64,000 nucleotides of DNA from Agrocybe praecox (lineage: Eukaryota > Basidiomycota > Agaricomycetes > Agaricales > Agrocybaceae). How positions within the stretch are numbered: position 1 is the stretch's first letter; each line of letters begins with the position of its first letter. The DNA lies in contig OZ024849.1 in assembly GCA_964017145.1 (NCBI GenBank), positions 1,984,001 through 2,048,000 of the forward strand. The letters run 5' to 3'. This document shows, one piece after another, positions 36,170 to 46,121 of the stretch. The notes under the pieces were generated by a model. The model worked only from the letters and a program-made list of their open reading frames with translations. It searched no databases and was not told the DNA's origin. The position numbers and the translations under genes are program-made.

Positions 36170-37087
36170 GGAAGAAATAGTTGCCTTACTCGACCAAAGA
36201 GACTTTGCTGCGACGTACTATAGGCTTACACGCCTAATAGAAATCGTGAGCTCTATTCGGCAGAAGGCCGATCAACCCCGTAGTTGTGTAAAGACACCAA
36301 GGGAGGAAAATGGAATATGCTTATAGTCGGGAAATCATATCATCTTGCTCTGGCCACTATTTAACCTGGTAGAGGTCCTGTTGATGGTAGGGTTGAAATC
36401 TAATTTTTACGCGACGCACTTTACGTGCGCTTCTTTCTTTCATCACGTGTTTCACACTTTCCATATCACCCAGTTTTCATTTACGATACCTGAGTGATCT
36501 GACATTCTCATCGTACCTCAGTTCGTTACACGCACGATACTGAGGTACGCCGTTTTATACTTACCTCATATTACTCAACGTACTTAGAAGAGCCCCATGC
36601 TTGCTTGTAGGTACTTAATATTATCAGTTCATTACACACACGATAGTGAGAAGAGCCCCGTGCTCGCTTTTAGTTTTCAACAGGCTATGGGCCCCGCTTG
36701 CGTCATATAATCCTGATCTCTGCAACATGAACTCCCAGGTACTTCGAGTACCTCTCTTTGTCTTCCCTTTCGCTCTGATCTGACTAGATCCTCGCGAATT
36801 ATAACCGTGACGGGCCGTCAAATGAGGTGTCGATTCCACAGGACCTCGATTTGACGATCTATCCAGCTGAGTTTAAAATGTGGGATTTTGTGCAAATTTT
36901 GTGTCATTATTTCATGATTGTCAAAATGTAACACGTAGTAATTACATCGCTTTCAAAGCACCGCAAGTAATCTAAAAAAGGTCATAAATAGTAATACATT
37001 AAAATTGTGTTTCATAGTCCGATCGAAGGGTAAAAGAGAAAAAAGGAGTGTAAAAAAGTTGTGGGTCAAAGATGCAAAGGGTGTTAT
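36170..37087. other. intergenic, small direct repeats and a hairpin
   Basis: A perfect 10-bp stem with an 18-nt loop is formed by cgtacctcag (36512-36521) and ctgaggtacg (36540-36549). A second pair of related segments, agaagagccccatgcttgc (about 36588) and agaagagccccgtgctcgc (about 36648), marks an approximate 60-bp tandem duplication. No gene is supported. The hairpin could be a terminator or a chance palindrome. Confidence 0.5.
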
Positions 37088-37459
37088 TCATCTCTTCCTC
37101 ATAATAGCCCAAGCTGATACTCCACCAGCAACGCCTAACACAATGAGAATGCATAGCGCACATAGACATCTTCTAGCCCATTTCAGCTCCACAGTGCGCA
37201 GCGTCACAATCATTTCTTGACGCTCTTCCTCCGTCTTTTCGGGCATCCATGAGGGAGTGGTAATGGGACTCTCAGAACTCTCCGAGCTGGTTGATTGAGA
37301 AGTGGGTGGCTTGTTTAACGGGGAGAGAAGGATAAAGGCTCCAAATATCCAGAAGGGAAAGAATACTGCAAAACAGGACGTTAGGAAATCAAAACAGAAC
37401 GTAATTGTAAATAGGTACTCACAAAAGCCAAACTTGAACAGGTACATCGCAAGCGTAAC

Positions 37460-38310
37460 CAGCCATGTCATTCATTTTTATATATGAAATAATGGTAGTT
37501 GCCAAACATAGGGCATACATCCAGAATGGTACCTACCAGGGCTGGAAGTTGCCAGACCATCTGTTTCACTGCCTATATGCTTGACTGGTCATGTGTTGTG
37601 ACTGGTTGTTACTGATTGCATCAAAATACAAACACATGACTTTTTGCTTGCCTCTATTTACACATTCAGGGTCCATTGCCACAATTTTATGGCCTCAAAT
37701 ACAAACAAATAATAAATAAGCCATGACCAGCCACTAATGCACCCAAACAACAAACAACTCAGGACTTAAGTGGTGTCACATCCAAATACCTCAATAAGGC
37801 AAGTGAACTTTGGACTTTGAGGATTTTGCGTAAAGACCTATCAATGCATAATGATGGCAACTAAGACAAGACCAAATAAGATCAAATCTATTTTTAGAAC
37901 ATATATATTTTTAGCCCGATCTATTTTTAGAACACTTTACATATTTGGGTAGATCAAACCTAAAATGGTATAGTACGCATTTTTTGGTGATTTTAAAATT
38001 TATATTTAGCATGCTATGAATATTTCAATCTTTTATTTTGATTTGTATCCGGCTTTCCGCGGATATTTTGCGTTTTGTGGCTGAACCGTTGATGATTATG
38101 TAATAAAAAATATTTAGCATGATCCCTGAATTTTTCTCTACAATTTTGATTTTTGGTGGCTGTGCACCAAATCACATGACTATCACATGATAATAGACGT
38201 CTACAAGCCAGTAGACTGGCAACTGCCAGTCTGGTAGTTTCCATTCTGGATGTATGCCTATTGTCTGGCAACTGCCTATACTTGAAGACATCAACTGACT
38301 GATACAGGTG
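37460..38310 (-). mobile_element. MITE family M, copy 1 (opposite orientation)
   Basis: 851 bp bounded by CAGCC...GGTG and a perfect 7-bp duplication gcgtaac (37453-37459, 38311-38317). The ends are imperfect inverted repeats of about 75 bp (ggtagttgcc, gcatacatccagaatgg). The AT-rich interior is the reverse complement of copies 2 and 3 but clearly more diverged. No coding capacity. It lies in the first exon of the gene at 37088-39527. Confidence 0.9.
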
Positions 38311-38483
38311 GCGTAACAGGCTCTGGCGCGTGGAGGGTGTACCCAGGAAGAGGGATGTCATTTTCGGCCAACTCTTCTGCGTATGCTGGGGGAGGAGCAA
38401 AGTCGCTCAGGCTGCGCCTCCTCGACATGTCTTCGTCGTGACGGCTGTCGTGCGTCTGCAAATAAAGCGTGTACCCGAACTCT

Positions 38484-39341
38484 CACTAACTACTGACAGA
38501 ATCATGCATGAGTTCCTGGTAGTTGCCCAATTAAGGTGATGCATCCACAGCGGAAATGGCCACAAGGCCCAAAGTCATGTATCAGGGTGACTGACAGTGA
38601 CTAGAGAGCTGTAGTCATGTGAAAATCATGTGATCTGGTGCACAGCCACCAAAAATCAAAGTTGTAGAGAAAATTTCAAAAGCTATGCTAAATATTTTTT
38701 ATTACATAATCATCAACAGTTCAGCCACAAAACACAAAATATCCACAGAAAGCCGGATACAAATCAAAATAAAAGATTGAAATATTTATAGCAAACTAAA
38801 AATAAATTCTAAAATCATCAAAAAATGTGTGCTATACCATTTTAGGCTTGAACTAATCAAATATGTAAAGTGTTCTAAAAATAGATCGAGCTAAAAATAG
38901 ACTTATCTTTTATCTAGTCTTATCTCAGTCCCATCTATCATCCATCAAAGGCCTTTATCTCAAAATCTCAAAGTCCAAAGTCCTCTTGCCTTATTGGGTT
39001 GTTTGGATGTGACATCACTCAAAGGCCTTGTTTGTTTTGTACCATGCCTGCCCCTGCCTGCTGACATCATTATTTATTATTTGTTTGTATTTGAGGCCAT
39101 ATAAACATATGAGTGGAGCCCAAACATGTAAATAGAGGCAAGCAAAAAGTCATGTGCATAGATTTTGATCCCATCAAATATAAACACATGATTATCACAT
39201 GATAAGTCACAAACAGTCACAATAAGCCAGCCAGAGGGCTTGATACATGAATTTGGGCCACTAGGCCAAGGCCACTGTGGATGCATCACCTTAATTGGGC
39301 AATTACCAGAACTTGATGCATAAATCTGTCCGCACTGGCTG
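38484..39341 (+). mobile_element. MITE family M, copy 2
   Basis: 858 bp starting CACTAACTACTGACAG and ending CTGTCCGCACTGGCTG, with about 75-bp inverted ends sharing ttgcccaattaaggtgatgc and atccacag. A perfect 7-bp duplication gaactct flanks it (38477-38483, 39342-39348). It is very similar to copy 3 along its whole length. It lies in the first exon of the same gene as copy 1. Confidence 0.93.
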
Positions 39342-39527
39342 GAACTCTGACATTACTGGGTCCACTGTTGCTTGGGACGTCGAAGCAGGAGGAGGCGCAG
39401 ATGTGTGGGTTATCGCGGATGAAGGTAGTGCAATGCTGTTTTGGGCTTCCAAGTCGATGTTGAAGCTGCTCGTCACGTTGGAAGAGGACACGTTAGAGGA
39501 GGACGCGGTGGATGTGGACGCGAACAT

Positions 39528-41776
39528 TGTGATATGATGTAGTCAGGGTGACAGGATGGGACTCTGAATATGAGAATGCCAACGAGGGACTACGGGAGGC
39601 GACGAGAGGGCGGGTGAATATGCTTCATCCCACTCATCCGTGCTCTCATTATATACCCCGAGAAAGAAAATGCCAAGAAGCAATCCAATCCAATCCAAAA
39701 TGTCCAAAAACCAATCCATGTTGTTCGTTGCTATGGGGAGTCAAATACATACAAATAACAATGCATGATCGATTTGACTGAAGTTCGACTAATTAACTTT
39801 GTTGTATAGCAGTATCTGTATGTTAAAAGCTAATTTTGTGCTCTATTCCACCAAAGCAGTATAAAAAAACTGCTGATAATTGTTCTTAAGGCTTAAAAAT
39901 GACTTATGATACAAAATTCCCCGTTTTAGAGTGACGACCAAGACATACTTAATACAGTAATTATTTGTCGGCTAACTGATTTGTGCTGTATTTATATCCT
40001 GCCCGTTATTTCCGCTTATGCACAAGCAGTTATTTTTAACCCACCATTGATTGATTGGTTGAGTTCCCCGAGGAGGCACATTACGTCCGACTTCCGACAA
40101 TGCACAGATATGCTTGTATGGGGAACATCCATTCTATAGAGAAAGGTTTCCAGTGGGTGTGCAATCTCACAGAAGATCTACTCCAGTCATCTAGAATTCT
40201 AGTAGCGGTTCCGATTCCAAGCCTCTTTCCGACTGCATCCTGCTTTTTTGACGCTGGAGCAGTCCAGAGTGCAGCTGGATGGCGTACCAGGGCTCTGAAG
40301 CGCGTCGAGCAGCCTCTCAAGGTGGCAGTTGCTGTCAAAGCAAGATTGTATTCGGCTATCGACGCATGGCGCTGTCACGAACCGTACAAGAACTAATCTA
40401 ATCTGACTGGTGCAGATTGCACTGCCACAGCGCATAAGGAGGGAATACACATACGGGAAAACCTCCATCTCTGGGTTCAAGAATAAACAGCCATAAATGT
40501 TGTGTCGGCAGTGCTGTTGTTAAGCAAAGTACTTGATCCCGGCGAATACAAACGGTTGATTGAAAAGAACATCTCAAGTATGACGGATTTGAACATGCTT
40601 CTGCTGCTACTGAGTGCTTGTGACATCAGCGTCGGAAGTGTTGGAAGAACATAAGATTATAAAACCTTACCTTGGTCGAGTCATGACCAAAAGTGTGGAA
40701 GTGGGACTCGTAAAACGACCTCCACTGAGCTATGGAACTCGACTAGACTGTGGAACTCGCGCGCCGCAACTTTATTAAGCTTTGCGGTGTGGCACATTGT
40801 ACCTTATAAATACCAAGTTCTTATTCAATGAGATTTCTTGCAGGAAGTCACCCTTGCACGGTTGATATTTAGTCTTGTAATTCTATGCTACGTAGTGCTT
40901 CTACATTCAACGTACTACATAAGTAATAAAAAGAAAAGGAGATACAGAAAAGAAGTTGGGCGAGGAAAAGAAAAACACCAAGGGAGAGTCAATAGTAGGC
41001 CGTCACTATCTGCTCTAGAAAAGAATACCTCGAGTCACCGTAAAAGTGCCTCCTCGTCTCCTCGAAAATCTATAGGAGCCTCATACCGACACTCTCGTGT
41101 TGTTGCCTGCAGCGTCCAGGCCCAGCTTCGTGGTGATGTCGTATCGTGCTGTTGCGTTGTGTGCTGGGTTGTACTCGACCCTTTGTTGCTGTTATATTGT
41201 GCTACTAGGCTCATCTTTGTCGTGGTTTTGCATGGTCGAGGAGGTGATAAACGGTGATGGTGGGTGCTGAGCGCTGAGCGCTGGTGTGCGGGCAAGGAAG
41301 AGAGTTGGGTAAACTGTGAACCACAAACGAAAGTGTCACATGGATTGTTCTTGTTGCAAGGTCCATTAAGCGCCTCTCCAGCGACTACACTCGCCCCAAC
41401 ACTGACAAGTCAAGGCCAGTGGGTGATTAATTGCTGTATAAAATTTTATTTCAGATATGTTTTCAATCAACGACAAGCTACCAGTCCATCTGGGCTGTCG
41501 AAGCCTGCTCTTGACTGGCTTGAAGTATCCACTAGCTAGCTTGAGGGAGTTACTGCCACAGAAGTTCGTGGGTCGTGGTTTGAGATCCGCTGAACCGTTC
41601 AGCGAACCTTTCTCCCAGTAAATGAGACGCCCTCATTCTTTTGACACGCCAAATGCTCGGGAATTTGCATTGGGAATGGGGGTATTCCAGACACAGAATG
41701 ATATGCAGAGCGCTTCTTTAAAAACGCTGAAAACCAGAAGACAGAGTACGAGCGGACCTTCTTCCCGTCCAACTAA
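39528..41776. other. intergenic
   Basis: Contains the upstream region of the split gene and that of the next gene. Plus-strand ORFs of 113 codons (40055-40396) and 139 codons (40838-41257) show no domain or family resemblance. A double tgagcgctgagcgctg motif lies at 41266-41282, about 500 bp before the next ATG. Confidence 0.5.
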
Positions 41777-43831
41777 ATGCCTTCCTGCAGATCGAATGAC
41801 GGATTCGCACTGAATACAGACATCAGTGGAATTGGCGTTCACATTTCCTTCTACCTTCAGGCCCTCTTTATCGGTGAGTATTTCGATAAAATATTGTCGG
41901 AATTCCCCTGTTGACCCTTCCACTTAACATGTGCCAGGTTTCCTGTACGCTCGTTCCAAGCGTACAGAAGAGATTGTTGATCCTCTTTACACATTGATGG
42001 CAACCAATACAGAGATGGGGATTACATGTCTTATCGTTGGCTTAGAGCCTTCGCCTGCGATAAATTTCCAAGAGTTAGTCCTTCATACCGAATTTCGAGA
42101 AGAAAATCCAATAATTTACTTAGCGTTCATTCCTTTAGTGCCATCATAGTGCTATATCTTCTTTCGATGTCCTGGATAGTTGTCATAGCGTCGATTTCAG
42201 CATGCACTCGCCTCTCGGATTCTATCCGAACCAGATGGTGGAGGCGAGCTTCGGCCATACAAAGTTTGGTGATTTTTGCACTTTACATCGCTGTTCTCAC
42301 CTCTGCCAATAAGTTTGGAAGCAATCCCGCATGCAACCACGAGGCTATCGCTGTAATATTTGTAAAGTTTTCGGCACTCCACTCTGGACGAATCGCTGGA
42401 AGCATCACCGTTAGCATAGTCTTAGCTTTATATTTCGCCATGACCTTCAGAAATCATACCAGCAAAATCATGAAGCACTTACCAAAATACAACTATTCCA
42501 AGATTTATCGAGGCAGATCATTTCCTATATCATTGGCTACCACTTTTCATGGTACTTCAGACCAGGATTACTACGAGAAAAGAGAAAGGGGTCCTGACGA
42601 AGGGATCCCAACAGGAAGAGTAAGATATAATTTACGGGTTTGCCTGTGAAAGCGCTGTTGAAATCCTTCCATGAATACAGGGGACAAAATATGGAGAACC
42701 CACCAGGAACATCGACAGAGAATTGGTATTCACACTTTTTTCATCGTGATTGTGTGGGCGTTCTTTGTCTACAATACCAGAGCCATCATCAGAGCGAATC
42801 CACTAACTACTGACAGAATCATGCATGAGTTCCTGGTAGTTGCCCAATTAAGGTGATGCATCCACAGCGGAAATGGCCACAAGGGCCAAAGTCATGTATC
42901 AGGGTGACCGACAGTGACTAGAGAGCTGTAGTCATGTGAAAGTCATGTGATTTGGTGCACAGCCACCAAAAATCAAAGTTGTAGAGAAAAATTCAAAAGT
43001 TATGCTAAATATTTTTTATTACATAATCATCAACGGTTCAGCCACAAAACACAAAATATTCGCAGAAAGCCGGATACAAATCAAAATAAAAGATTGAAAT
43101 ATTTATAGCAAGCCAAAAATAAATTCTAAAATTATCAAAAAATGTGTTCTATACCATTTTAGGCTTGAACTAACCAAATATGTAAAGTGTTCTAAAAATA
43201 GATCGCGCTAAAAATAGATTTTATCATATTTGGTCATGTCATAGTCCCATCTATCATGCATGAAAGGCCTTTATCTCAAAATCTCAAAGTCCAAAGTCCT
43301 CTTGCCTTATTGGGTTGTTTAGATGTGACATCACACAATGGCCTTGTGTGTTTTGTATCCTGCATGCCCCTGCCTGCTGACATTATTATTTATTATTTGT
43401 TTGTATTTGAGGCCATATAAACATATGAGTGGAGCCCAAACATGTAAATAGAGGCAAGCAAAAAGTCATGTGCATGGATTTTGATCCCATCAAATATAAA
43501 CACATGACTATCAGGTGATAAGTCACAAACAGTCACAATAAGCCAGCCAGAGGGCTTGATACATGAATTTGGGCCACTAGGCCATGGCCACTGTGGATGC
43601 ATCATCTTAATTGGGCAATTACCAGAACTTGATGCATAAATCTGTCCGCACTGGCTGGCGAATCAACCTGGAGAAAGCACGTCGTGGCAATTTAGACAGG
43701 TACGACGAGACGACTAGAGTGGTCTCGCAAATGTTGACGTTGATTTTACTTCAGATCCTGCCTGTGATTTGACGCTGTTGCCCTGGGCGAACATGATCCA
43801 GTCCAATTTGGGCTCAAACACAACAAAATGA
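41777..43831 (+). pseudogene. multi-pass membrane protein (paralogue of 29827 gene) broken by a MITE and a 1-nt deletion
   Basis: The start ATG 41777 gives MPSCRSNDGFALNTDISGIG. Introns are 41874-41937 (64 nt), 42074-42138 (65 nt), 42620-42680 (61 nt) and 43700-43754 (55 nt). The joins read ALFIGFLYAR, INFQDAIIVLYL, and TGRGDKIW. About seven helices are visible (GITCLIVGL, IVLYLLSMSWIVVIASI, SLVIFALYIAVLTSA, ITVSIVLALYFAMTF, FFIVIVWAFFVYN). After RAN the gene is interrupted by MITE 42801-43657. Removing it and one copy of gcgaatc restores RANQPGESTSWQF. After the last intron, RQILPVI meets TGA at 43770. One extra T in the GATTTGACG run would restore LTLLPWANMIQ to a stop at 43829, so a 1-nt deletion is likely. 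Function unknown. Confidence 0.8.
42801..43657 (+). mobile_element. MITE family M, copy 3
   Basis: 857 bp with the same ends as copy 2 and a perfect 7-bp duplication gcgaatc (42794-42800, 43658-43664). It is the nearest relative of copy 2 and lies in an exon of the membrane gene at 41777-43831. Confidence 0.93.
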
Positions 43832-44120
43832 AGACAATTGCCGTGAACGCTAATGGTTACAGATCAGCCTGAAATCGTCCCGCAAAGATACGAAACTACA
43901 AAGACTCACCCCAAGATCTGGACAAGTCAACTTCTTCGTCAGGTTATACACACAGCGCTTACCCAAGAACAAAACCCAGCTACAAGAGCAAAAGTTGGTT
44001 ACGCAATTCGACACTATAGGTTTGATGATATATGCATTGTTCGGCTTTTCTAGCCAGTAGGTACACCTAAAGTAGCTCTCTGCCGAACAGACCACGATTA
44101 ATTAACGACCCTGGACAAAT
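43832..44120. other. short intergenic stretch
   Basis: No feature seen. It separates the 3' ends of two convergent broken genes. Confidence 0.5.
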
Positions 44121-44659
44121 TTATCCTAACTTCAAACGACTCACAATTTGTATATATGTCGTCCGATCTTGCGGTGGGAGTAGGTTAATTTGTTCCGGCG
44201 TCATGCTCAAAACACGCATAATAAGAGCCTTGAAAACAATATCAGCATATAATGTAGTACTAGAAGAACTTTGCGGACCTTCTGTTCATCTGGGATACTA
44301 GCTAAAGCGTCAGGCAGAGCAGGTGTAGGTGTTGGGTTCGTGGCAGCCTGCGGCGGCTGTTGATGTTGACTTCCATACACCTGGTACCCTGGATATCCTC
44401 CTTGCTGGCTCTGTTGTTGTGGGTATGGGGGCTGCTGATATTGCTGTTGTTGGTATTGCTGCTGGTATCCCGGATAACCACTCTGTGGTGGGTATGCCTG
44501 CGGCGCCTGGTTATACTGTCCATAGCCACCCGGTGGTGTTGGCGTATGTTGCTGGCCGTTTGAACTCGGATTTGAGGTATTGTAGCCGTAAGGAGGTGTA
44601 GGTGTATGTGGAGGTATTGATGGCGGCGTGCTTGTTCGGTATTGCACCTGGATGGAGGG
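44121..44659 (-). pseudogene. C-terminal part of cleavage stimulation factor 64 kDa-like protein (CSTF2/Rna15 family)
   Basis: Two exons are seen: 44279-44659, encoding a Pro/Gln/Gly/Tyr-rich linker ending ALASIPDEQK, and 44121-44228. They are joined by a 50-nt intron (44229-44278, GTCCGC...TCAAG). The last exon gives ALIMRVLSMTPEQINLLPPQ and ends KLG before TAA. That is the C-terminal domain of the mRNA 3'-end processing factor CstF-64/Rna15, which binds Pcf11-type partners. The linker is normal for this family. The N-terminal RRM and hinge exons are missing: immediately upstream lies a TIR transposon (44660-46121) and beyond it unrelated block Z DNA. I found no RRM elsewhere in the window. 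It is therefore a truncated copy, presumably with a complete gene elsewhere because this factor is essential in yeast. Confidence 0.8.
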
Positions 44660-46121
44660 CTTTACACTGCCCCACTGATTCCTGACGGAGTCCAGTGGAG
44701 TCCGGTGCTTTTTGCACTTTTCCAAATGGCTGGTAGCCCCAGCCAAGCTCAAGTACTGGACTCCACCTGGATTGGGGGTGGACTGAGGCTTATACTGGAC
44801 TCGGCACCGGAATATGGTGGACTGGACTCAATCTGGACTCAATCTGGACTCAATCTGGACAATAATATGTTTTATTTTATTTTATTATGGTTATTTCGTC
44901 ATTTCTGACAAAACCGTAACATATTACGTCATATTTAATGTTTGATAAATATATTTCAAATATTTTAGGAATTTACGTGATTTTTTCATAATTTTAGGAG
45001 GTCCGTGTGACATACAAACGACAATTTTTGTAAAATTCCCAAAATAGATGTCCGGGCCGCTTCGGAAATTGCCGGCGCAGCCACAACCCGCTGCCCTGGC
45101 CGCGTCATCACTCTTTCCTTGCTCCTTACCACTACCACCACCATCCACCCACCGTCCGTCACCACCACGTCCCGTCGCCACCACGCCGCAACGCCAACGA
45201 CGACGCCCACGACGACGATCACCCCAACGACGCCAACGACGCCAACGACAACGACCCCGCGAACGCCAACGACAACACGAACGACGACGATGGCGCGAAC
45301 GACGGCGGTGACGCGAACGACGACGACAGACACCAACAGCGACGACGACGACGACACAGCGACGACGACACAGCGACGACGACACGTCAGCAAAGGCGAC
45401 ACGACCACGACGCCAACGACGACACGCACGTCAGCAACGACGACGCCAACGACGACAGGGCAACGACGATCCGACGGCGACAACGACGACGACACGAGCA
45501 ACGACGTCACGCCAACGCCTACGACATGCCGACAACGACCCCGCGAACCACGATGACGACAACGCCTGCCAGCGAACCAGCCGACGAACGCAAGGGGGCG
45601 GGGTTGGGCGCAAGGGTGTGATGTGGCAAGGCGGGGCGTTTAGGACGACGACGAGGTAAGTACTCCATTTGCTCGCTCACCGCCGCTGTCGACAGGTTGA
45701 GCCCTCTGTTCCTCATTTCCCATCCCCTTCCTCCTCCCCACCCTCTTCTCATCTCTCTGCCCTATCCCCTCCCATCTCCTCTTCCCTCTGCCCTCCTCTT
45801 TCCATATCCCCTCCCTCCATTTTTCTCTAATCAAAAATAATTATAGAAGTATATTACAAATCATGTATATTATGAAATTTCTTAATTAATTAAATTTCGC
45901 TTTTTCATATTTTTTTGTGTGATTCTTATGTTTTTTTTAAACATAAATGACATTGCATAAAACATGCAAACAGCAAGTTTCCACAAAGTTTGACTGGATT
46001 CTGGATGGAGTCCACCAGACTCCAGTGGAATCCAGCACAAAAAGCATGCCAATCCACTGGACTCCATGGGACTATGTGGACTCCACTGGACTCCACCAGG
46101 AATCAGTGGGGCAGTGTAAAG
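44660..46121. mobile_element. 1.46-kb TIR element with CACTG ends
   Basis: The outer 44 bp are inverted repeats with two mismatches (CTTTACACTGCCCCACTG at each end, then a ggagtccagtggagtcc segment). Next to the ends are runs of ggactc/tggactcca words. The interior has an ACG-rich tract (45119-45560) and a pyrimidine-rich tract (45690-45830). No transposase is seen. The terminal motif can be read as TA plus CACTG...CAGTG plus TA, compatible with a 2-bp TA duplication, but no longer duplication is found. The flanks belong to unrelated sequences, so one side has probably been rearranged after insertion. Confidence 0.75.
44990..45840. repeat. GA-rich / CGT-rich compound repeat, copy 2 (inverted)
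   Basis: Reverse-complement relative of 26100-27000: an acgacgccaacgacg tract followed by an alignable bridge and a ccctcctctttcc tract. ORFs in several frames across the ACG tract are an effect of the simple repeat. Confidence 0.75.

Larger units (their letters stand above)
37088..39527 (-). pseudogene. conserved two-TM membrane protein gene split by two MITEs
   Basis: The start is ATG 39527 (MFASTSTASSSN). Exon 1 is cut into 39342-39527, 38311-38483 and 37423-37459 by two transposons. Each transposon is bordered by a 7-bp repeat (gaactct; gcgtaac). Removing both elements and one copy of each repeat joins SEF to GYTLYLQ and PEPVT to LAMYLFKFG without changing frame. Intron 37366-37422 (57 nt, GTGAGT...TTGCAG) then leads to FLFFPFWIFGAFILLSPL and exon 2 (37088-37365). 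The pre-insertion coding length is 660 nt, 219 residues. The protein has a Ser-rich N-terminus, a Pro-rich PPPAYAEE stretch, one helix at FPFWIFGAFILLS, WMPEKTEEERQEM, and a second helix CLCALCILIVLGVAGGVSAW. This organisation is widely conserved in fungi, with no function that I can name. As it stands, translation runs into MITE sequence after SEF. Confidence 0.85.

Noticed and set aside
37460..39341. The exonic MITEs acting as introns (introner-like elements)
   Set aside because: Neither element offers a GT donor and AG acceptor near its ends or in its 7-bp duplications that would rejoin the original frame. Each is over 850 bp, against about 57 nt for normal introns here.
40055..41257. Two plus-strand ORFs of 113 and 139 codons as genes
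   Set aside because: No domain, signal, intron chain or duplicate supports them, and composition does not change at their ends.
45048..45556. Long ORFs in all frames across the ACG-rich tract
   Set aside because: They encode simple Thr/Arg/Val/Ser repeats, arise from trinucleotide repeats in any frame, and lie inside a TIR element.
44660..46121. An 8-bp target duplication for the CACTG element
   Set aside because: The flanks gatggaggg and tattgagtt do not match at any offset tried. Only the TA within the mirrored end could be a duplication.
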